Shown in pieces: positions 15,772 to 25,672 of a stretch of DNA of 64,000 nt (its first letter is position 1; each line of letters opens with the position of its first letter). The position numbers and the translations under genes are program-made. The stretch is from KBS-96 sp964247975 (GTDB lineage: Bacteria; Acidobacteriota; Terriglobia; Bryobacterales; Bryobacteraceae): assembly GCA_964247975.1 (NCBI GenBank), contig CAXTWH010000004.1, forward strand, positions 62,001 to 126,000, given 5' to 3'. A model generated the notes under the pieces. It was given only the letters and a program-made list of their open reading frames with translations, searched no databases and was not told the DNA's origin.

Positions 15772-18510
15772 TTAAGCGGTTCGCATGGATTCGCTTTTGT
15801 CGCCTTTGGCGATCGCTGCCTGGGCAGCCGCTAATCGTGCAATCGGTACGCGATACGGTGAACAAGAAACGTAGTCCATACCGATTCGATAGCAGAATTC
15901 CACCGAGCTTGGCTCACCGCCATGCTCGCCGCAGATGCCTACTTCGAGATCAGGGCGGCTCTTGCGCCCAAGCTGCACGGCATGTTCCACCAATTTGCCG
16001 ACACCATCCTGATCAAGCACTGCGAACGGATCAGCCTTGAAGATTTTCAGGTCTTCATACTGCTTGGAGAACTTTGTGTAGTCGTCGCGCGACAAACCCA
16101 TTGTGGTTTGAGTCAAATCGTTCGTGCCGAAGCTGAAGAACTCCGCTTCTTTCGCTACTTCGTCGGCGGTTAAGGCGGCGCGCGGAATCTCGATCATGGT
16201 TCCTACCATGTATTTCAGATCGCTCATGCCGGCTTTGCCGAGAACTTCTTCGGCAACTTTGGTAACGATGGCTTTCTGGTTTTCCAGTTCTTTGACGTTG
16301 CCGATCAGCGGAATCATCACTTCGGGAATAACGGTCTTGCCCTTTTTCGCCACCTGCACCGCCGCTTCAAAAATGGCGCGCGCCTGCATTTCGGTGATTT
16401 CCGGGTAAGTGACGCCTAAGCGGCAGCCGCGATGTCCAAGCATGGGGTTGAACTCATGCAGTTCTTCCACGCGGGCCAGCAGTTCGGGCAGATGTTTTTT
16501 CAACTGCGCGACTGGGACGCCGTAGGTGGCGGACATTTCCTTTTTGGCTTTATTATCCGCGCCGGGCAGCTTGGCAATATCCACCATCAGATTTTCGCGC
16601 TTGGGCAGAAACTCATGCAGCGGCGGGTCCAGGGTGCGGATCACCACCGGAAAGCCGTCCATTGCTTCAAACAAACCGGCAAAGTCTTTGCGCTGCATTG
16701 GCAGCAGCTTTTGCAAAGCCTGTTTGCGGGTCTTTTCGTCGCGAGCCAGAATCATCGCCTGCATGAAAGGAATACGGTCTTCGGCAAAAAACATGTGCTC
16801 GGTACGGCACAGGCCGATCCCCTGCGCGCCAAATAAACGAGCTTGTTTCGCATCACGAGGAATATCGGCGTTCGCGCGAACTCCGAACTTGCCGCGAAAC
16901 TCGTCAGACCATTCCATGAAGGTAGCGAAGTAATGCGATTTCGGATCAGGCTCGTTGGTTTTGCACTGGCCCAGATATACTTCGCCGGTAGAACCGTCAA
17001 GCGAAATCCATTCGCCTTCTTTCACCACTTGTTTTTTGCCGTCAGCGGCAATCGTCATGGTTTTAGCGCGTTCATTCACTTCGATGGAAGAAGCGCCGAC
17101 TACGCAGGGGCGTCCCATGCCGCGCGCGACCACTGCCGCGTGGCTGGTTAAGCCGCCGACCGCAGTGAGAATGCCCTTTGAAACGTCCATGCCGTGAATG
17201 TCATCCGGCGTAGTTTCTTTGCGAACAAGAATCACCGGGCCTTTGGCGGACATTTCCACCGCGTCTTCGGAACTGAACGCCGCGCGTCCCACTGCCGCGC
17301 CAGGAGAAGCAGCGCTGGCCGTCGCGATTTTGTTGAGCTTTTTGCGGTCAGCCGGATCGAGAACCGGATGCAGCAGTTGATCCAACTGCACCGGAGCAAC
17401 GCGCAGAACGGCTTCTTTCTTGTCAATAACGCCTTCTTCTACCAGTTCCACTGCAATGCGAACCGCCGCCGGACCAGTACGCTTGCCGTTGCGGGTTTGC
17501 AGCATGTACAGCTTGCCGTCTTCAATGGTGAATTCAAAATCCTGCACATCGCGGTAATGCTTTTCGAGATTGGTGGTGATTTCACGAAGCTGGTTGTAAG
17601 CTTCCGGCATTACTTTTTCCAGTTCCGCGATCGGCTGCGGAGTGCGAATGCCGGCCACTACGTCTTCACCTTGGGCGTTCACCAGGAATTCGCCGTAGAA
17701 AACTTTTTCGCCGGTGGCAGGATTGCGAGTAAAGCCGACGCCCGTGCCGGACGTATCGCCCATGTTGCCGAATACCATCGCCTGAACGTTCGCGGCAGTG
17801 CCAATGGAATCAGGAATTTTTTCCATACGGCGGTAGTAGACCGCTTTCGGCGTGTTCCAGGAGCCGAACACGGCATCGCGCGCTTTCAGCAATTGTTGCA
17901 ACGCTTCCTGCGGGAACGATTCGCCGGTTTTTTTCTTGAAGATTTTTTTGTATTCTTCAATGATTGCTTTTAAGTCGTCAGCCGTCAGGTCGGTATCGAG
18001 CTTGGCTTTCCGCTTGGCTTTACGGGCGTCGAAAGCTTCATCGAACAAAGCCATATCGACGTGGTACGCCACTTCGCCGAACATCTGGATAAAGCGGCGG
18101 TAGCAATCGTAAGCGAACCGTGGATTGCCGGTTTTTTCGGCCAGTCCCGCCGTGGTTTCATCGTTTAAACCCAAGTTCAGGATGGTGTTCATCATGCCGG
18201 GCATTGAGAACTTCGCGCCGGAGCGGACGCTCAACAGCAGCGGGTCAGTGGGGTCGCCCAGCTTTTTGCCCATCTCATGCTCCAGCTTATGAAGGGCTTT
18301 GTGAATCTGGTCGTCAACTTCCGACGGAACTTTGTTGCCGTTTTCAAAAAAGAGGTTACAAACTTCGGTTGAGATCGTAAAGCCCGGCGGCACGGGAACA
18401 CCGGCGCGGCTCATTTCTGCGAGGCCCGCGCCCTTACCGCCGAGCGTGTCCCGCATCTTGCCATCGCCGTCGGCTGTGCCGCCGCCGAACGAATAAACAT
18501 ACTTTGCCAT
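15772..18510 (-). CDS. ppdK: Pyruvate, phosphate dikinase
   Basis: PPDK interconverts pyruvate + ATP + phosphate with phosphoenolpyruvate + AMP + pyrophosphate. The 912-residue protein has the expected length and order: an N-terminal ATP-grasp domain (GGKGAGLAEMSRAGVPVPPGF, then TGVGFTRNPATGEK), the central phospho-histidine domain with GGLTSHAAVVARGMG, and a C-terminal PEP/pyruvate TIM barrel (LGHRGCRLGVTYPE, FSFGTNDLTQTT, and the active-site cysteine region GICGEHGGEPSS). It is cytoplasmic. The gene follows glyS by 36 bases on the same strand and is insulated downstream by the terminator at 15725. With a PPi-type PFK in the same window it suggests PPi-linked glycolysis or gluconeogenesis. 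Confidence 0.97.
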   Translation of the reverse strand: MAKYVYSFGGGTADGDGKMRDTLGGKGAGLAEMSRAGVPVPPGFTISTEVCNLFFENGNKVPSEVDDQIHKALHKLEHEMGKKLGDPTDPLLLSVRSGAKFSMPGMMNTILNLGLNDETTAGLAEKTGNPRFAYDCYRRFIQMFGEVAYHVDMALFDEAFDARKAKRKAKLDTDLTADDLKAIIEEYKKIFKKKTGESFPQEALQQLLKARDAVFGSWNTPKAVYYRRMEKIPDSIGTAANVQAMVFGNMGDTSGTGVGFTRNPATGEKVFYGEFLVNAQGEDVVAGIRTPQPIAELEKVMPEAYNQLREITTNLEKHYRDVQDFEFTIEDGKLYMLQTRNGKRTGPAAVRIAVELVEEGVIDKKEAVLRVAPVQLDQLLHPVLDPADRKKLNKIATASAASPGAAVGRAAFSSEDAVEMSAKGPVILVRKETTPDDIHGMDVSKGILTAVGGLTSHAAVVARGMGRPCVVGASSIEVNERAKTMTIAADGKKQVVKEGEWISLDGSTGEVYLGQCKTNEPDPKSHYFATFMEWSDEFRGKFGVRANADIPRDAKQARLFGAQGIGLCRTEHMFFAEDRIPFMQAMILARDEKTRKQALQKLLPMQRKDFAGLFEAMDGFPVVIRTLDPPLHEFLPKRENLMVDIAKLPGADNKAKKEMSATYGVPVAQLKKHLPELLARVEELHEFNPMLGHRGCRLGVTYPEITEMQARAIFEAAVQVAKKGKTVIPEVMIPLIGNVKELENQKAIVTKVAEEVLGKAGMSDLKYMVGTMIEIPRAALTADEVAKEAEFFSFGTNDLTQTTMGLSRDDYTKFSKQYEDLKIFKADPFAVLDQDGVGKLVEHAVQLGRKSRPDLEVGICGEHGGEPSSVEFCYRIGMDYVSCSPYRVPIARLAAAQAAIAKGDKSESMRTA

Positions 18511-18546
18511 TTCTAATCTAGTCTCCTGAATGCAAATACCAATGAA

Positions 18547-20547
18547 CTACTGCGCGTTTGCGCCTTCCGTCACAATTTCTGAAAAATCAGCGACCGTGGA
18601 GAACTCCGTCAACAAGCTTTCAAGCAAAGCAAGGCGGTTCTGCCGGATCGCGGGATTTGGATCGTTTACAAGAATTTTATCGAAGAACAAATCGATCTGC
18701 GGACGGAGCGAAGCAATCGCAGTCAATTTATCCAGATAATTCGAAGTTTTTTGAATTTCCTGCCGGACTTGAACAAAGGCTTGGTAAAGGTTGGCTTCCG
18801 GTCCGGGCGTCAGCAACTGTTCGTTAATTTGGGAGTTTCCCGTGACCTGCGCTTGCTTCAAAATATTCTTAATGCGTTTAAAGCTGGCGGCCAGCGGCTC
18901 AAAATCAGGCGTGGGACGAATCGCATGAAGCGCTTCAATGCGGTCCGCCAAATCGAACAGAACCGTGATCGGCGGAACAAGCGCGGCGTTCACTTCATCG
19001 TAGGGGTAGCCCCGGACCTCCCTGAGAAAGAAAGCAATCCTCTCGACAAAGAAATTCCTCAAACTTGGTAACTTAACACTAACTATCTGATAGGGTATGG
19101 GCAAACGAGCCTCAAACAGGATTTTGATAACTCCTTGGGCAGTTCGTCGGAGAGCAAAGGGGTCTTTTGAACCTGTTGGTATTAGATCGATATCGAAACA
19201 CTCTTTCAGGGTATCGATCTTGTCAGCCAAGGCAACTACTTGAGCTTCGATCGTGCGCGGGACGGAATCTTCCATGCTGACCGGCTTGTAATGGTCGTAA
19301 ATAGCTATTGCTACCGCTTCGGTTTCGCCCTGGTGTTTGGCATAAAGCCCGCCAACAACGCCTTGCAGTTCGGTGAACTCCTTCACCATGTCGGTAGTGA
19401 GGTCGCATTTGGCAAGCAACGCGGCCCGCTCCGCCACTTCGGTATTGGCATTCACTGAACCAGCTAGGATTTTGGCAAGCTGAACGATCCGCTGCGTTTT
19501 GTCCCAATAAGTCGGTTCTTTCAGCTTCGCCTGAAAAGTCACTTTCTTCAGGTCTTGAAGTCGATCTTCCAACTTTTTCTGCTGGTCTACCTGCCAGAAG
19601 AATCGAGCGTCGTTAAATCTGGCCCGCAGCACTCGTTCATTGCCGTGACGGATCAGTCCATCCGGGTCGCCGTCTGTGTTTGTTATGGCCACAAACTCAG
19701 ACCGCAGCGAACCATCAGCGTTCACCACAGAGAAATACCGCTGATGATGTTTCATCACGGTGGACAGAATTTCTTTAGGCAGTTCCAGGTACTGCGGGTC
19801 GAATGAACCGCGAATCGGAGTCGGAAACTCAGTCAGATATGTCAGCGTGTGAAGCAATGCCGCGTCCGGTTGAACGCCCTCGCCTAATGCGGCTTCAATC
19901 TTTTGGCGTCGCTCCGCCGCGTGAACCAGCACAAAGTTCTCGCGCAGCTTTTGTTCGTAGTTTTCGATGGTGACTTCAATAGATTTCCGGCTGCCCAGAA
20001 TCCGATGCCCCCCGGTGGTTCTGCCGCTTTCCACGCCGGCCACATCAAAAGGCACTACGTTATCGCCGAGCAGCGCCACTACCCAACGGATAGGCCGAAT
20101 AAAGCGAACACCGCCTTTTGCAGTCCAATACATGGTTTTTGGGAAGTAGATACTGGTGATAACGTTCGGTAAAGCTTCCCACAAGATTTCTGCCGTGGCG
20201 CGTCCTTTAATCTGCTTGCGATAACTGAGATATTCGCCTTTTTCGGTGGAGGTTGTGCCGAGCGCATCCACCGTCGCACCCATCTTTTTGGCGAAGCCCT
20301 GGGCTGCGCCGGGACCAGCGGATTTGGGCGGGCCAGTGACAATTTCTTCCGTATCTTCCTGGCGTGTTACCAAACCTTCAGCGCGAAGCACCAAACGGCG
20401 CGGCGTCCCATCCACCCAGGCGATCTTGGCTCCGAGTTTCTGTTCGCCGCTCAATTTTTCAAACCGTTGTTTCAGGTCGGCCAGCGCCGGTTCAATCATC
20501 CAGTCCGGGATTTCTTCTGCGCCGATTTCAAGCAGGAAATCGCTCAT
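18547..20547 (-). CDS. glyS: Glycyl-tRNA synthetase beta subunit
   Basis: The 666-residue protein is the beta chain of the bacterial alpha2-beta2 glycyl-tRNA synthetase. It opens with the family start DFLLEIGAEEIPDWMI; contains PLSAGP-type segments (VTGPPKSAGPGAAQGFAKK), FPKTMYW and MKHHQRYFSV; and ends with the anticodon-binding helical domain (ILVNDPNPAIRQNRLALLE). The beta subunit binds tRNA and the anticodon. Its ATG overlaps the glyQ stop by one base (TGATG at 20545-20549), so translation of the two is coupled, which suits equal stoichiometry. Length is slightly below the usual 680-700. Confidence 0.96.
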   Translation of the reverse strand: MSDFLLEIGAEEIPDWMIEPALADLKQRFEKLSGEQKLGAKIAWVDGTPRRLVLRAEGLVTRQEDTEEIVTGPPKSAGPGAAQGFAKKMGATVDALGTTSTEKGEYLSYRKQIKGRATAEILWEALPNVITSIYFPKTMYWTAKGGVRFIRPIRWVVALLGDNVVPFDVAGVESGRTTGGHRILGSRKSIEVTIENYEQKLRENFVLVHAAERRQKIEAALGEGVQPDAALLHTLTYLTEFPTPIRGSFDPQYLELPKEILSTVMKHHQRYFSVVNADGSLRSEFVAITNTDGDPDGLIRHGNERVLRARFNDARFFWQVDQQKKLEDRLQDLKKVTFQAKLKEPTYWDKTQRIVQLAKILAGSVNANTEVAERAALLAKCDLTTDMVKEFTELQGVVGGLYAKHQGETEAVAIAIYDHYKPVSMEDSVPRTIEAQVVALADKIDTLKECFDIDLIPTGSKDPFALRRTAQGVIKILFEARLPIPYQIVSVKLPSLRNFFVERIAFFLREVRGYPYDEVNAALVPPITVLFDLADRIEALHAIRPTPDFEPLAASFKRIKNILKQAQVTGNSQINEQLLTPGPEANLYQAFVQVRQEIQKTSNYLDKLTAIASLRPQIDLFFDKILVNDPNPAIRQNRLALLESLLTEFSTVADFSEIVTEGANAQ

Positions 20548-21446
20548 CAGGCAACCTCCTGCGCGGCGGGAACACCGGCCTGCTGTTCCGCCCAGGCGTG
20601 GGCCACGCCGACCGCCAGCTTTCGCACACGCGCGATCACCGCGACGCGCTCGGTGACGCTGATGGCGCCCCGGGCATCGAGAAGATTAAATAGATTGGAA
20701 CACTTCAGAACCTGATCGTAAGCGGCCAATACCGGAAATCTGGATTTGTCTTTTAACGATTTGAACCGGTCAAGCAGGCTGGCGCATTCCGCTTCATGCT
20801 CGTTAAACAAGCGCCACAAACGGTCCACGTCGGCCATCTCAAAATTCCAAACCGAGAATTGTTGTTCATCCGCTAAGCGAACATCGGCGTACTTGAAACC
20901 GGGTGCCCATTCAATGTCATAAACACTATTAACGCCCTGCAGGAACGCCACAATGCGTTCCAAGCCGTAGGTGATTTCAGCGGGAACCAAATCAAGATCA
21001 ATTCCCCCGCATTGTTGAAAATAGGTGAACTGGGTAATTTCCAGCCCATCAAGCATCACCTGCCAACCCACGCCCCACGCGCCCAAGGTAGGCGATTCCC
21101 AGTTATCTTCTTCCAGCTTCAAATCGTGCTTGCGCAGATCGATGCCAATTGCATCCAGGCTCCCCAGATATTGTTCAATCACGTTATCAGGCGTAGGCTT
21201 CAGAATCACCTGCAACTGCTGGTGTTTATAAAGTCGGTTCGGGTTTTCGCCGTAGCGCCCATCAGCCGGTCGGCGGCTCGGTTGAACATAAGCTACCTTG
21301 TACGGCTTTGGCCCCAGCACGCGGAGAAACGTTTCAGGCGCCATTGTGCCGGCCCCTACTTCCAAATCGTAAGGCTCCTGGATGATGCAGCCGCGTTTTG
21401 ACCAGTATTGTTTCAGCTTAAAAATAGTTTCCTGGTACGAATCCAT
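20547..21446 (-). CDS. glyQ: Glycyl-tRNA synthetase alpha subunit
   Basis: The 299-residue alpha chain carries the class II catalytic core that activates glycine. Motifs include FKLKQYWSKRGCIIQEPYD at the N-terminus, GAGTMAPETFLRVLGP, and VQPSRRPADGRYGENPNRL (motif 2), with EDNWESPTLGAWGVGW and QQCGGIDLDLVPAEITYGLER (class II motif 3 region) further on. Length is typical. It is preceded by recO with a 6-base gap and overlaps glyS by 1 base. There is no T-box-like leader in the 6-base gap. Confidence 0.97.
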   Translation of the reverse strand: MDSYQETIFKLKQYWSKRGCIIQEPYDLEVGAGTMAPETFLRVLGPKPYKVAYVQPSRRPADGRYGENPNRLYKHQQLQVILKPTPDNVIEQYLGSLDAIGIDLRKHDLKLEEDNWESPTLGAWGVGWQVMLDGLEITQFTYFQQCGGIDLDLVPAEITYGLERIVAFLQGVNSVYDIEWAPGFKYADVRLADEQQFSVWNFEMADVDRLWRLFNEHEAECASLLDRFKSLKDKSRFPVLAAYDQVLKCSNLFNLLDARGAISVTERVAVIARVRKLAVGVAHAWAEQQAGVPAAQEVA

Positions 21447-21452
21447 TGTTGA

Positions 21453-22106
21453 TTAAAGACCTTCAAGCACAGGCAGCGTAATGAGTCGGCGTTCCACATG
21501 CTCTTCTATCTGGCGAACCAGGAAATGCCGCAGGTCGGAAGCAGTATCTTTCGTCCAAGCGCGTTCGGGTAAATCGGAAAGGCGGGAGCGCAAAATCTGA
21601 CGCGCAATTTCGCGCGATTCTTCGCTCAGCCTGGGTTGGGCAGACAAGTCCGGCAGAAAACCAGACAGTCTCGTGGCCCAAGTCGAAAAGTACATTATGG
21701 CTCGCCAAACCCGGCCTTCTGTTTCGGTATGCAGGTGTTCGAGCGTGGTAGTTAACAAGCGGAAAAAATGTTCACTCGGTTCATGGGGCGGCAGAAGCTG
21801 ATCGCTCACCTCGGCCAGGTAGTCCAAAGCCACACCGGCTTCGAAACTGGAAAGCAGATTAAACTGCGAACGCAGCAGCTCACAACTATTCAAATTTACC
21901 AGTTCGCGTGTTTCCTTCTGCGAGTACGATACATTCACCAGCGATAATCGCTCCAACCCCGATCCGAAGCTGTTTTTGGGTTTGCGAACCCGCCGGGCTA
22001 AGCCCCGCAGTTTGCCCTGATCGCGAGTAAAAAAGCTAACAATCAGGTCCGCTTCCTGAAAAGGGTAGGAGCGCAGCACGTAGGCTTCGCTGACCCGAGC
22101 GGCCAT
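21453..22106 (-). CDS. recO: DNA repair protein RecO
   Basis: RecO helps load RecA on SSB-coated gaps and anneals single strands. The 217-residue protein begins with the OB-fold segment EAYVLRSYPFQEADLIVSFFTRDQGKLRGLARRVRKPKNSFGSGLE, diagnostic of RecO_N (shown here only as a description of residues 7-52), followed by a helical C-terminal domain with PHEPSEHFFRLL. No zinc-binding cysteine cluster of the Deinococcus type is seen. It is the first gene of the recO-glyQ-glyS-ppdK run and is divergent from the M28 peptidase gene across 131 bases. Confidence 0.92.
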   Translation of the reverse strand: MAARVSEAYVLRSYPFQEADLIVSFFTRDQGKLRGLARRVRKPKNSFGSGLERLSLVNVSYSQKETRELVNLNSCELLRSQFNLLSSFEAGVALDYLAEVSDQLLPPHEPSEHFFRLLTTTLEHLHTETEGRVWRAIMYFSTWATRLSGFLPDLSAQPRLSEESREIARQILRSRLSDLPERAWTKDTASDLRHFLVRQIEEHVERRLITLPVLEGL

Positions 22107-22237
22107 CGGTCCTCCCTGCGCCGTTCGTTTTATGATTCAAACTAAGATTTCAGCGTAGCAAAGCGCCGATTTCAATCTGATGATTCTTCCCCTTTACGCT
22201 TGAATAAACAAACCCAACGGAACAAGTCTAAAATCAA

Positions 22238-23677
22238 ATGATCCTCATGAAAATTGCTGTCAGTCTACTTCTCGCAAGCAGTCTCAGTGTTTTTGCGCAA
22301 ACAAATACCTTGGATGTGAAATATCAGGACACGGCCAGTAAACTCATCAAAGCAGCCTTAACTGACCACGAAGGCTATGCCAGACTGGCGTACTTGTGCG
22401 ACCGGATCGGAAATCGCTTGAGCGGGTCTCCGCCGCTTGAAAAAGCCGTGGGCTGGTCAGCGGAACAGATGAAAGCGGCAGGATTGACGAATGTGCAGCG
22501 AATCCCGGCCAAAGTGCCGCATTGGGTGAGAGGGGAGGAGTCGGCTGCAATTCTGGGGCCGATGGGCCGTCCCCTACATATGCTTGGCTTGGGAATGAGC
22601 GTAGGAACGCCGCCAGAAGGCATCACCGCTGAGGCGCTGGTGGTTTCTAGTTTTGACGAGTTAACTGCGGCCGGAGCCAAAGCAAAAGGGAAGATTGTTG
22701 TTTTTAATGCTCCTTACGAGGGTTATGGAAAAACGGTGATATACCGGGCGTTAGGAGCATCCCGCGCTGCTCAATCAGGTGCTGTTGCCGTGCTGGTTCG
22801 CTCCATTACGCCGCTGGCGATGCAGCAGCCGCATACCGGAACGCTTGCTTATGATCCGAATGCCCCGAAGATTCCGGCTGCCGCCATTTCGATCGAGGAC
22901 GCGTTGCTGCTCGATCGTATGCAGAAAGCTGGAACCGCGCCTAGAATTCGTCTGAGTATGCAGGCGCATCAGGAGCCTGATGCGGACAGCGCAGATGTAA
23001 TAGGGGAAATTACAGGCAGCGAGAAACCGGAAGAAGTAGTTGTTCTGGGCGGCCATCTGGATTCCTGGGATGTGGGGCAAGGCGCGCAGGATGACGGATC
23101 AGGCGTGATGGCCAGCTTGGAAGCTGTTTCGCTTATAAAAAGTTTAGGATTGCATCCCCGGCGCACCATTCGATTAGTGTTCTGGGTAAATGAGGAAAAC
23201 GGCAGCCGGGGCGCTGAAGCTTACCGGCATTGGATCGGCGAAAAAATCGAAAACCATGTGGCTGCGATTGAAATGGATAATGGAGCCGAGCGGCCGACCG
23301 GTATCGGCTACTCCACCTTTCATTACACCCGGGGCCAGAACTTAAAAGCTCCGACCATGAGCGCCGAACAACAATCATCATTTGCCCGCTGCGAACAGAT
23401 TGGAAAACTGCTGAAGGCGATTGATGCTACCCAGGTTCGTCCTTATGGCGGCGGCGAGGACATTCAGCCTTTAACCATTGACGGCGTTCCCAGTCTCAGC
23501 CCTTCCAATGTCGGCCTTCATTATTTCGATTGGCACCACACTGCTACCGATACGCTCGATAAAGTTGATCCGGAAGACTTCAACCGGAACGCTGCCGTGC
23601 TGGCCGTTTTGTCTTATGTGCTGGCCGACATGCCGGAACGTTTGGCCGGATTGCCGCATTCATCGGCTACGAACTGA
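22238..23677 (+). CDS. Secreted M28 family zinc aminopeptidase with PA domain
   Basis: The 479-residue protein has a signal peptide (cleavage near VFAQ) and the bizinc M28 peptidase core: H273 and D275 in VVLGGHLDSWDVG, D285/D286 in GAQDDGSGV, E319/E320 in FWVNEENGSRG, D347 in AIEMDNGAE and a C-terminal histidine in DWHHTATDTLDKV. A protease-associated (PA) domain is inserted at about 125-240 (KGKIVVFNAPYEGYGK). This is the layout of carboxypeptidase Q-like enzymes that cleave dipeptides or N-terminal residues in the periplasm or outside the cell. The start is ATG 22238 or ATG 22247; the shorter form gives the cleaner signal peptide. The C-terminal end faces the convergent SRPBCC gene. Confidence 0.9.
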   Translation: MILMKIAVSLLLASSLSVFAQTNTLDVKYQDTASKLIKAALTDHEGYARLAYLCDRIGNRLSGSPPLEKAVGWSAEQMKAAGLTNVQRIPAKVPHWVRGEESAAILGPMGRPLHMLGLGMSVGTPPEGITAEALVVSSFDELTAAGAKAKGKIVVFNAPYEGYGKTVIYRALGASRAAQSGAVAVLVRSITPLAMQQPHTGTLAYDPNAPKIPAAAISIEDALLLDRMQKAGTAPRIRLSMQAHQEPDADSADVIGEITGSEKPEEVVVLGGHLDSWDVGQGAQDDGSGVMASLEAVSLIKSLGLHPRRTIRLVFWVNEENGSRGAEAYRHWIGEKIENHVAAIEMDNGAERPTGIGYSTFHYTRGQNLKAPTMSAEQQSSFARCEQIGKLLKAIDATQVRPYGGGEDIQPLTIDGVPSLSPSNVGLHYFDWHHTATDTLDKVDPEDFNRNAAVLAVLSYVLADMPERLAGLPHSSATN

Positions 23678-23682
23678 AGCGG

Positions 23683-24375
23683 TTAAGCAAACTTCGCTGT
23701 GCTGAGTTCGCCGGTTTCCAGAAGCTGTTTGGCCCGGCGCAGGCTTTCAGTGGCGTGCCAATCGCTGCCTTTGCCTAGAAATGGAAGCGCTATGCCACTC
23801 AGCATGTTTGTGGCAAGCCAGGAAATAGTCAGTTGTACTTCTGTGCCTTTGCCGCCCGGAGCCTGCTTAAAAATTACGCTGCCTGCGTGTTCCAGGGGCG
23901 CTTCCTGCACGCTTTTCCAACTCATGGTGTTTGGGCGGTCGTTTAAAATCGGTTCTGATTCCCAGGTGAATTCAACGGAGCCGACGGGCCGCACCAGCCA
24001 GCGCCACTTATGATCGGGCAGGGGCGTAATGGATTCAATGTTGGGGAAGATGCGTTCCAGGTTTTTCGGGTCGGCCCAGAAATCATAAACTTCTTCCTGC
24101 GGCTTCATAATCGTGATGCCCCGGCGCACGATTCGCTTTCTGAGCGGCGCTGCTTCTTCCGACTGTTCTTCCTGATTTGACAAAAGATTCAGCGCGGCCA
24201 AGCCGCCACCGATAGCGGCCAGCACCAATCCTGTTTTCGACCGTTTCAACAGCCCATAGCCAACTAGGGTTCCGCCAATGACGAGCCGGGCAGTATTTTC
24301 CCAATCATCAGTTGCCGCAACGTTTGAGTAATCCGCCGCGTTCGCGTTTGTTACCGAGCTTTGCATTGAAGACAT
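23683..24375 (-). CDS. SRPBCC (polyketide cyclase/dehydrase-like) protein with N-terminal hydrophobic segment
   Basis: The 230-residue protein has an N-terminal tail, a glycine-rich hydrophobic region (about 30-68; LVIGGTLVGYGLLKRSKTGL, then VLAAIGGGLAALNLL), and a C-terminal START-like SRPBCC domain (about 85-225) with ITIMKPQEEVYDFWADPKNLERIFP and a WLATNMLSGIALPF strand. It matches the COG5637 group of membrane-anchored cyclase/dehydrase-like proteins, which have no firm function. The hydrophobic part probably spans or dips into the membrane twice. The gene is divergent from the alcohol dehydrogenase gene across 91 bases. Confidence 0.8.
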   Translation of the reverse strand: MSSMQSSVTNANAADYSNVAATDDWENTARLVIGGTLVGYGLLKRSKTGLVLAAIGGGLAALNLLSNQEEQSEEAAPLRKRIVRRGITIMKPQEEVYDFWADPKNLERIFPNIESITPLPDHKWRWLVRPVGSVEFTWESEPILNDRPNTMSWKSVQEAPLEHAGSVIFKQAPGGKGTEVQLTISWLATNMLSGIALPFLGKGSDWHATESLRRAKQLLETGELSTAKFA

Positions 24376-24466
24376 ATTCGCGTGTAGGACGATTTCATGT
24401 CAGTTTAGTTTCCAAAACTCGCGAAACCTTGTACTCCCGCGATGGGTCTTCCATGCAGGAAAGCAA

Positions 24467-25633
24467 ATGAAAGCAGTCTGTTGGTACGGCGCAAAAGACG
24501 TTCGGGTAGCCGATGTTCCCGATCCTAAGATTCAGAATCCGCGTGATGCGATTATTCGCGTCACCAGCACCGCAATCTGCGGTTCTGATCTTCATCTCTA
24601 CGGCGGATTTATTCCTACCATGGAGAAGGGCGATGTGCTGGGGCATGAGTTCATGGGCGAAGTGGTGGAAGTAGGCCACGAGAACGGGCTGAAAAAAGGC
24701 GATCGGGTAGTGGTACCTTTCACGATCGCTTGCGGGCAGTGCTGGTTCTGCCAAAGCCAGTTATTTTCGTTGTGCGACAACTCGAACCCGAACGCAGCCT
24801 TAGCTGATTCCATGTACGGTTATTCGGGATCGGCCTTGTTCGGCTACTCGCATATTTATGGTGGTTTTGCGGGAGGGCAGGCTGAGTACGTCCGGGTGCC
24901 TTACTCAGACATCGGGCCCTTTAAAGTTCCTGAGCAGCTTTCTGATGAACAAGTTTTATTCCTTACCGATATTTTCCCCACCGGCTATATGGCGGCAGAA
25001 AACTGCAACATTCATCCTGGTGATGTGATCGCGATTTGGGGATGTGGCCCGGTCGGACAATTTGCGATTCGCAGCGCGTATCTACTTGGGGCAAGCCGCG
25101 TCATTGCGATTGACCGGGTTCCGGAGCGTTTGGAAATGGCGCGAAAAGGCCATGCGGAAACCCTGAACTACGAAGAAGTGGAAGATGTGGTGGAAGCATT
25201 AAAGCTGATGACCGCCGGCCGCGGCCCGGATGGTTGTATTGATGCGGTAGGCATTGAAGCGCATGGAGTCGGCCTAGCTGGATTTTACGATGACGTGAAA
25301 TTCCGTTTGAAGCTCGAAAGCGACAAGCCCAGTGCTTTACGGCAAGCCATTCAAGCCTGCCGCAAAGGCGGCAACATTTCCATTCCGGGTGTTTATGGCG
25401 GCGCAATCGACAAGATGAATATGGGCGCGGCTTTTGCCAAGGGGTTAACCTTTCGCATGGGCCAGACTCACGTGCACCGCTACCTAAAGCCTTTAACGGA
25501 TTTAATTTTGCAAGGGAAAATTGATCCTACGTTCGTGATTACTCATCGCTTGAAACTCGATCAGGCTCCGGAAGCCTACGAAACATTCCGCAACAAACAG
25601 GACGATTGCATCAAGGTTGTTTTGAAGCCCTAA
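24467..25633 (+). CDS. Zinc-dependent alcohol dehydrogenase (formaldehyde dehydrogenase-like group)
   Basis: The 388-residue protein is a medium-chain dehydrogenase. Catalytic zinc ligands are C38 in AICGSDLHLYGG and the GHE of VLGHEFMGE. The structural zinc site is CGQCWFCQSQLFSLC (four cysteines). The Rossmann fold shows WGCGPVGQFAIRSAYLLGA followed by D in VIAIDRVPER, indicating NAD rather than NADP preference. The insert around YGYSGSALFGYSHIYGGFAGGQAEY is typical of the glutathione-independent formaldehyde dehydrogenase / threonine dehydrogenase-like subgroup. The substrate is not certain. It stands alone, with its own promoter in the gap at 24376-24466. Confidence 0.9.
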   Translation: MKAVCWYGAKDVRVADVPDPKIQNPRDAIIRVTSTAICGSDLHLYGGFIPTMEKGDVLGHEFMGEVVEVGHENGLKKGDRVVVPFTIACGQCWFCQSQLFSLCDNSNPNAALADSMYGYSGSALFGYSHIYGGFAGGQAEYVRVPYSDIGPFKVPEQLSDEQVLFLTDIFPTGYMAAENCNIHPGDVIAIWGCGPVGQFAIRSAYLLGASRVIAIDRVPERLEMARKGHAETLNYEEVEDVVEALKLMTAGRGPDGCIDAVGIEAHGVGLAGFYDDVKFRLKLESDKPSALRQAIQACRKGGNISIPGVYGGAIDKMNMGAAFAKGLTFRMGQTHVHRYLKPLTDLILQGKIDPTFVITHRLKLDQAPEAYETFRNKQDDCIKVVLKP

Positions 25634-25672
25634 GCGCGTCACTGACTTAATAAGAAATAGGCGCAAGGTGAG

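Noticed and set aside
17194..17973. Long plus-strand open frame (259 codons) opposite ppdK
   Set aside because: It lies wholly antisense to the unambiguous ppdK coding sequence, is rich in arginine, phenylalanine and histidine, and has no recognisable domain. Similar antisense frames at 16432-16836 and 16526-16933 are rejected for the same reason.
21447..21452. T-box or other riboswitch controlling glyQS
   Set aside because: recO ends 6 bases before glyQ, leaving no room for a leader. The spaces before queF and the methyltransferase/MTHFR gene are also too short for a riboswitch.
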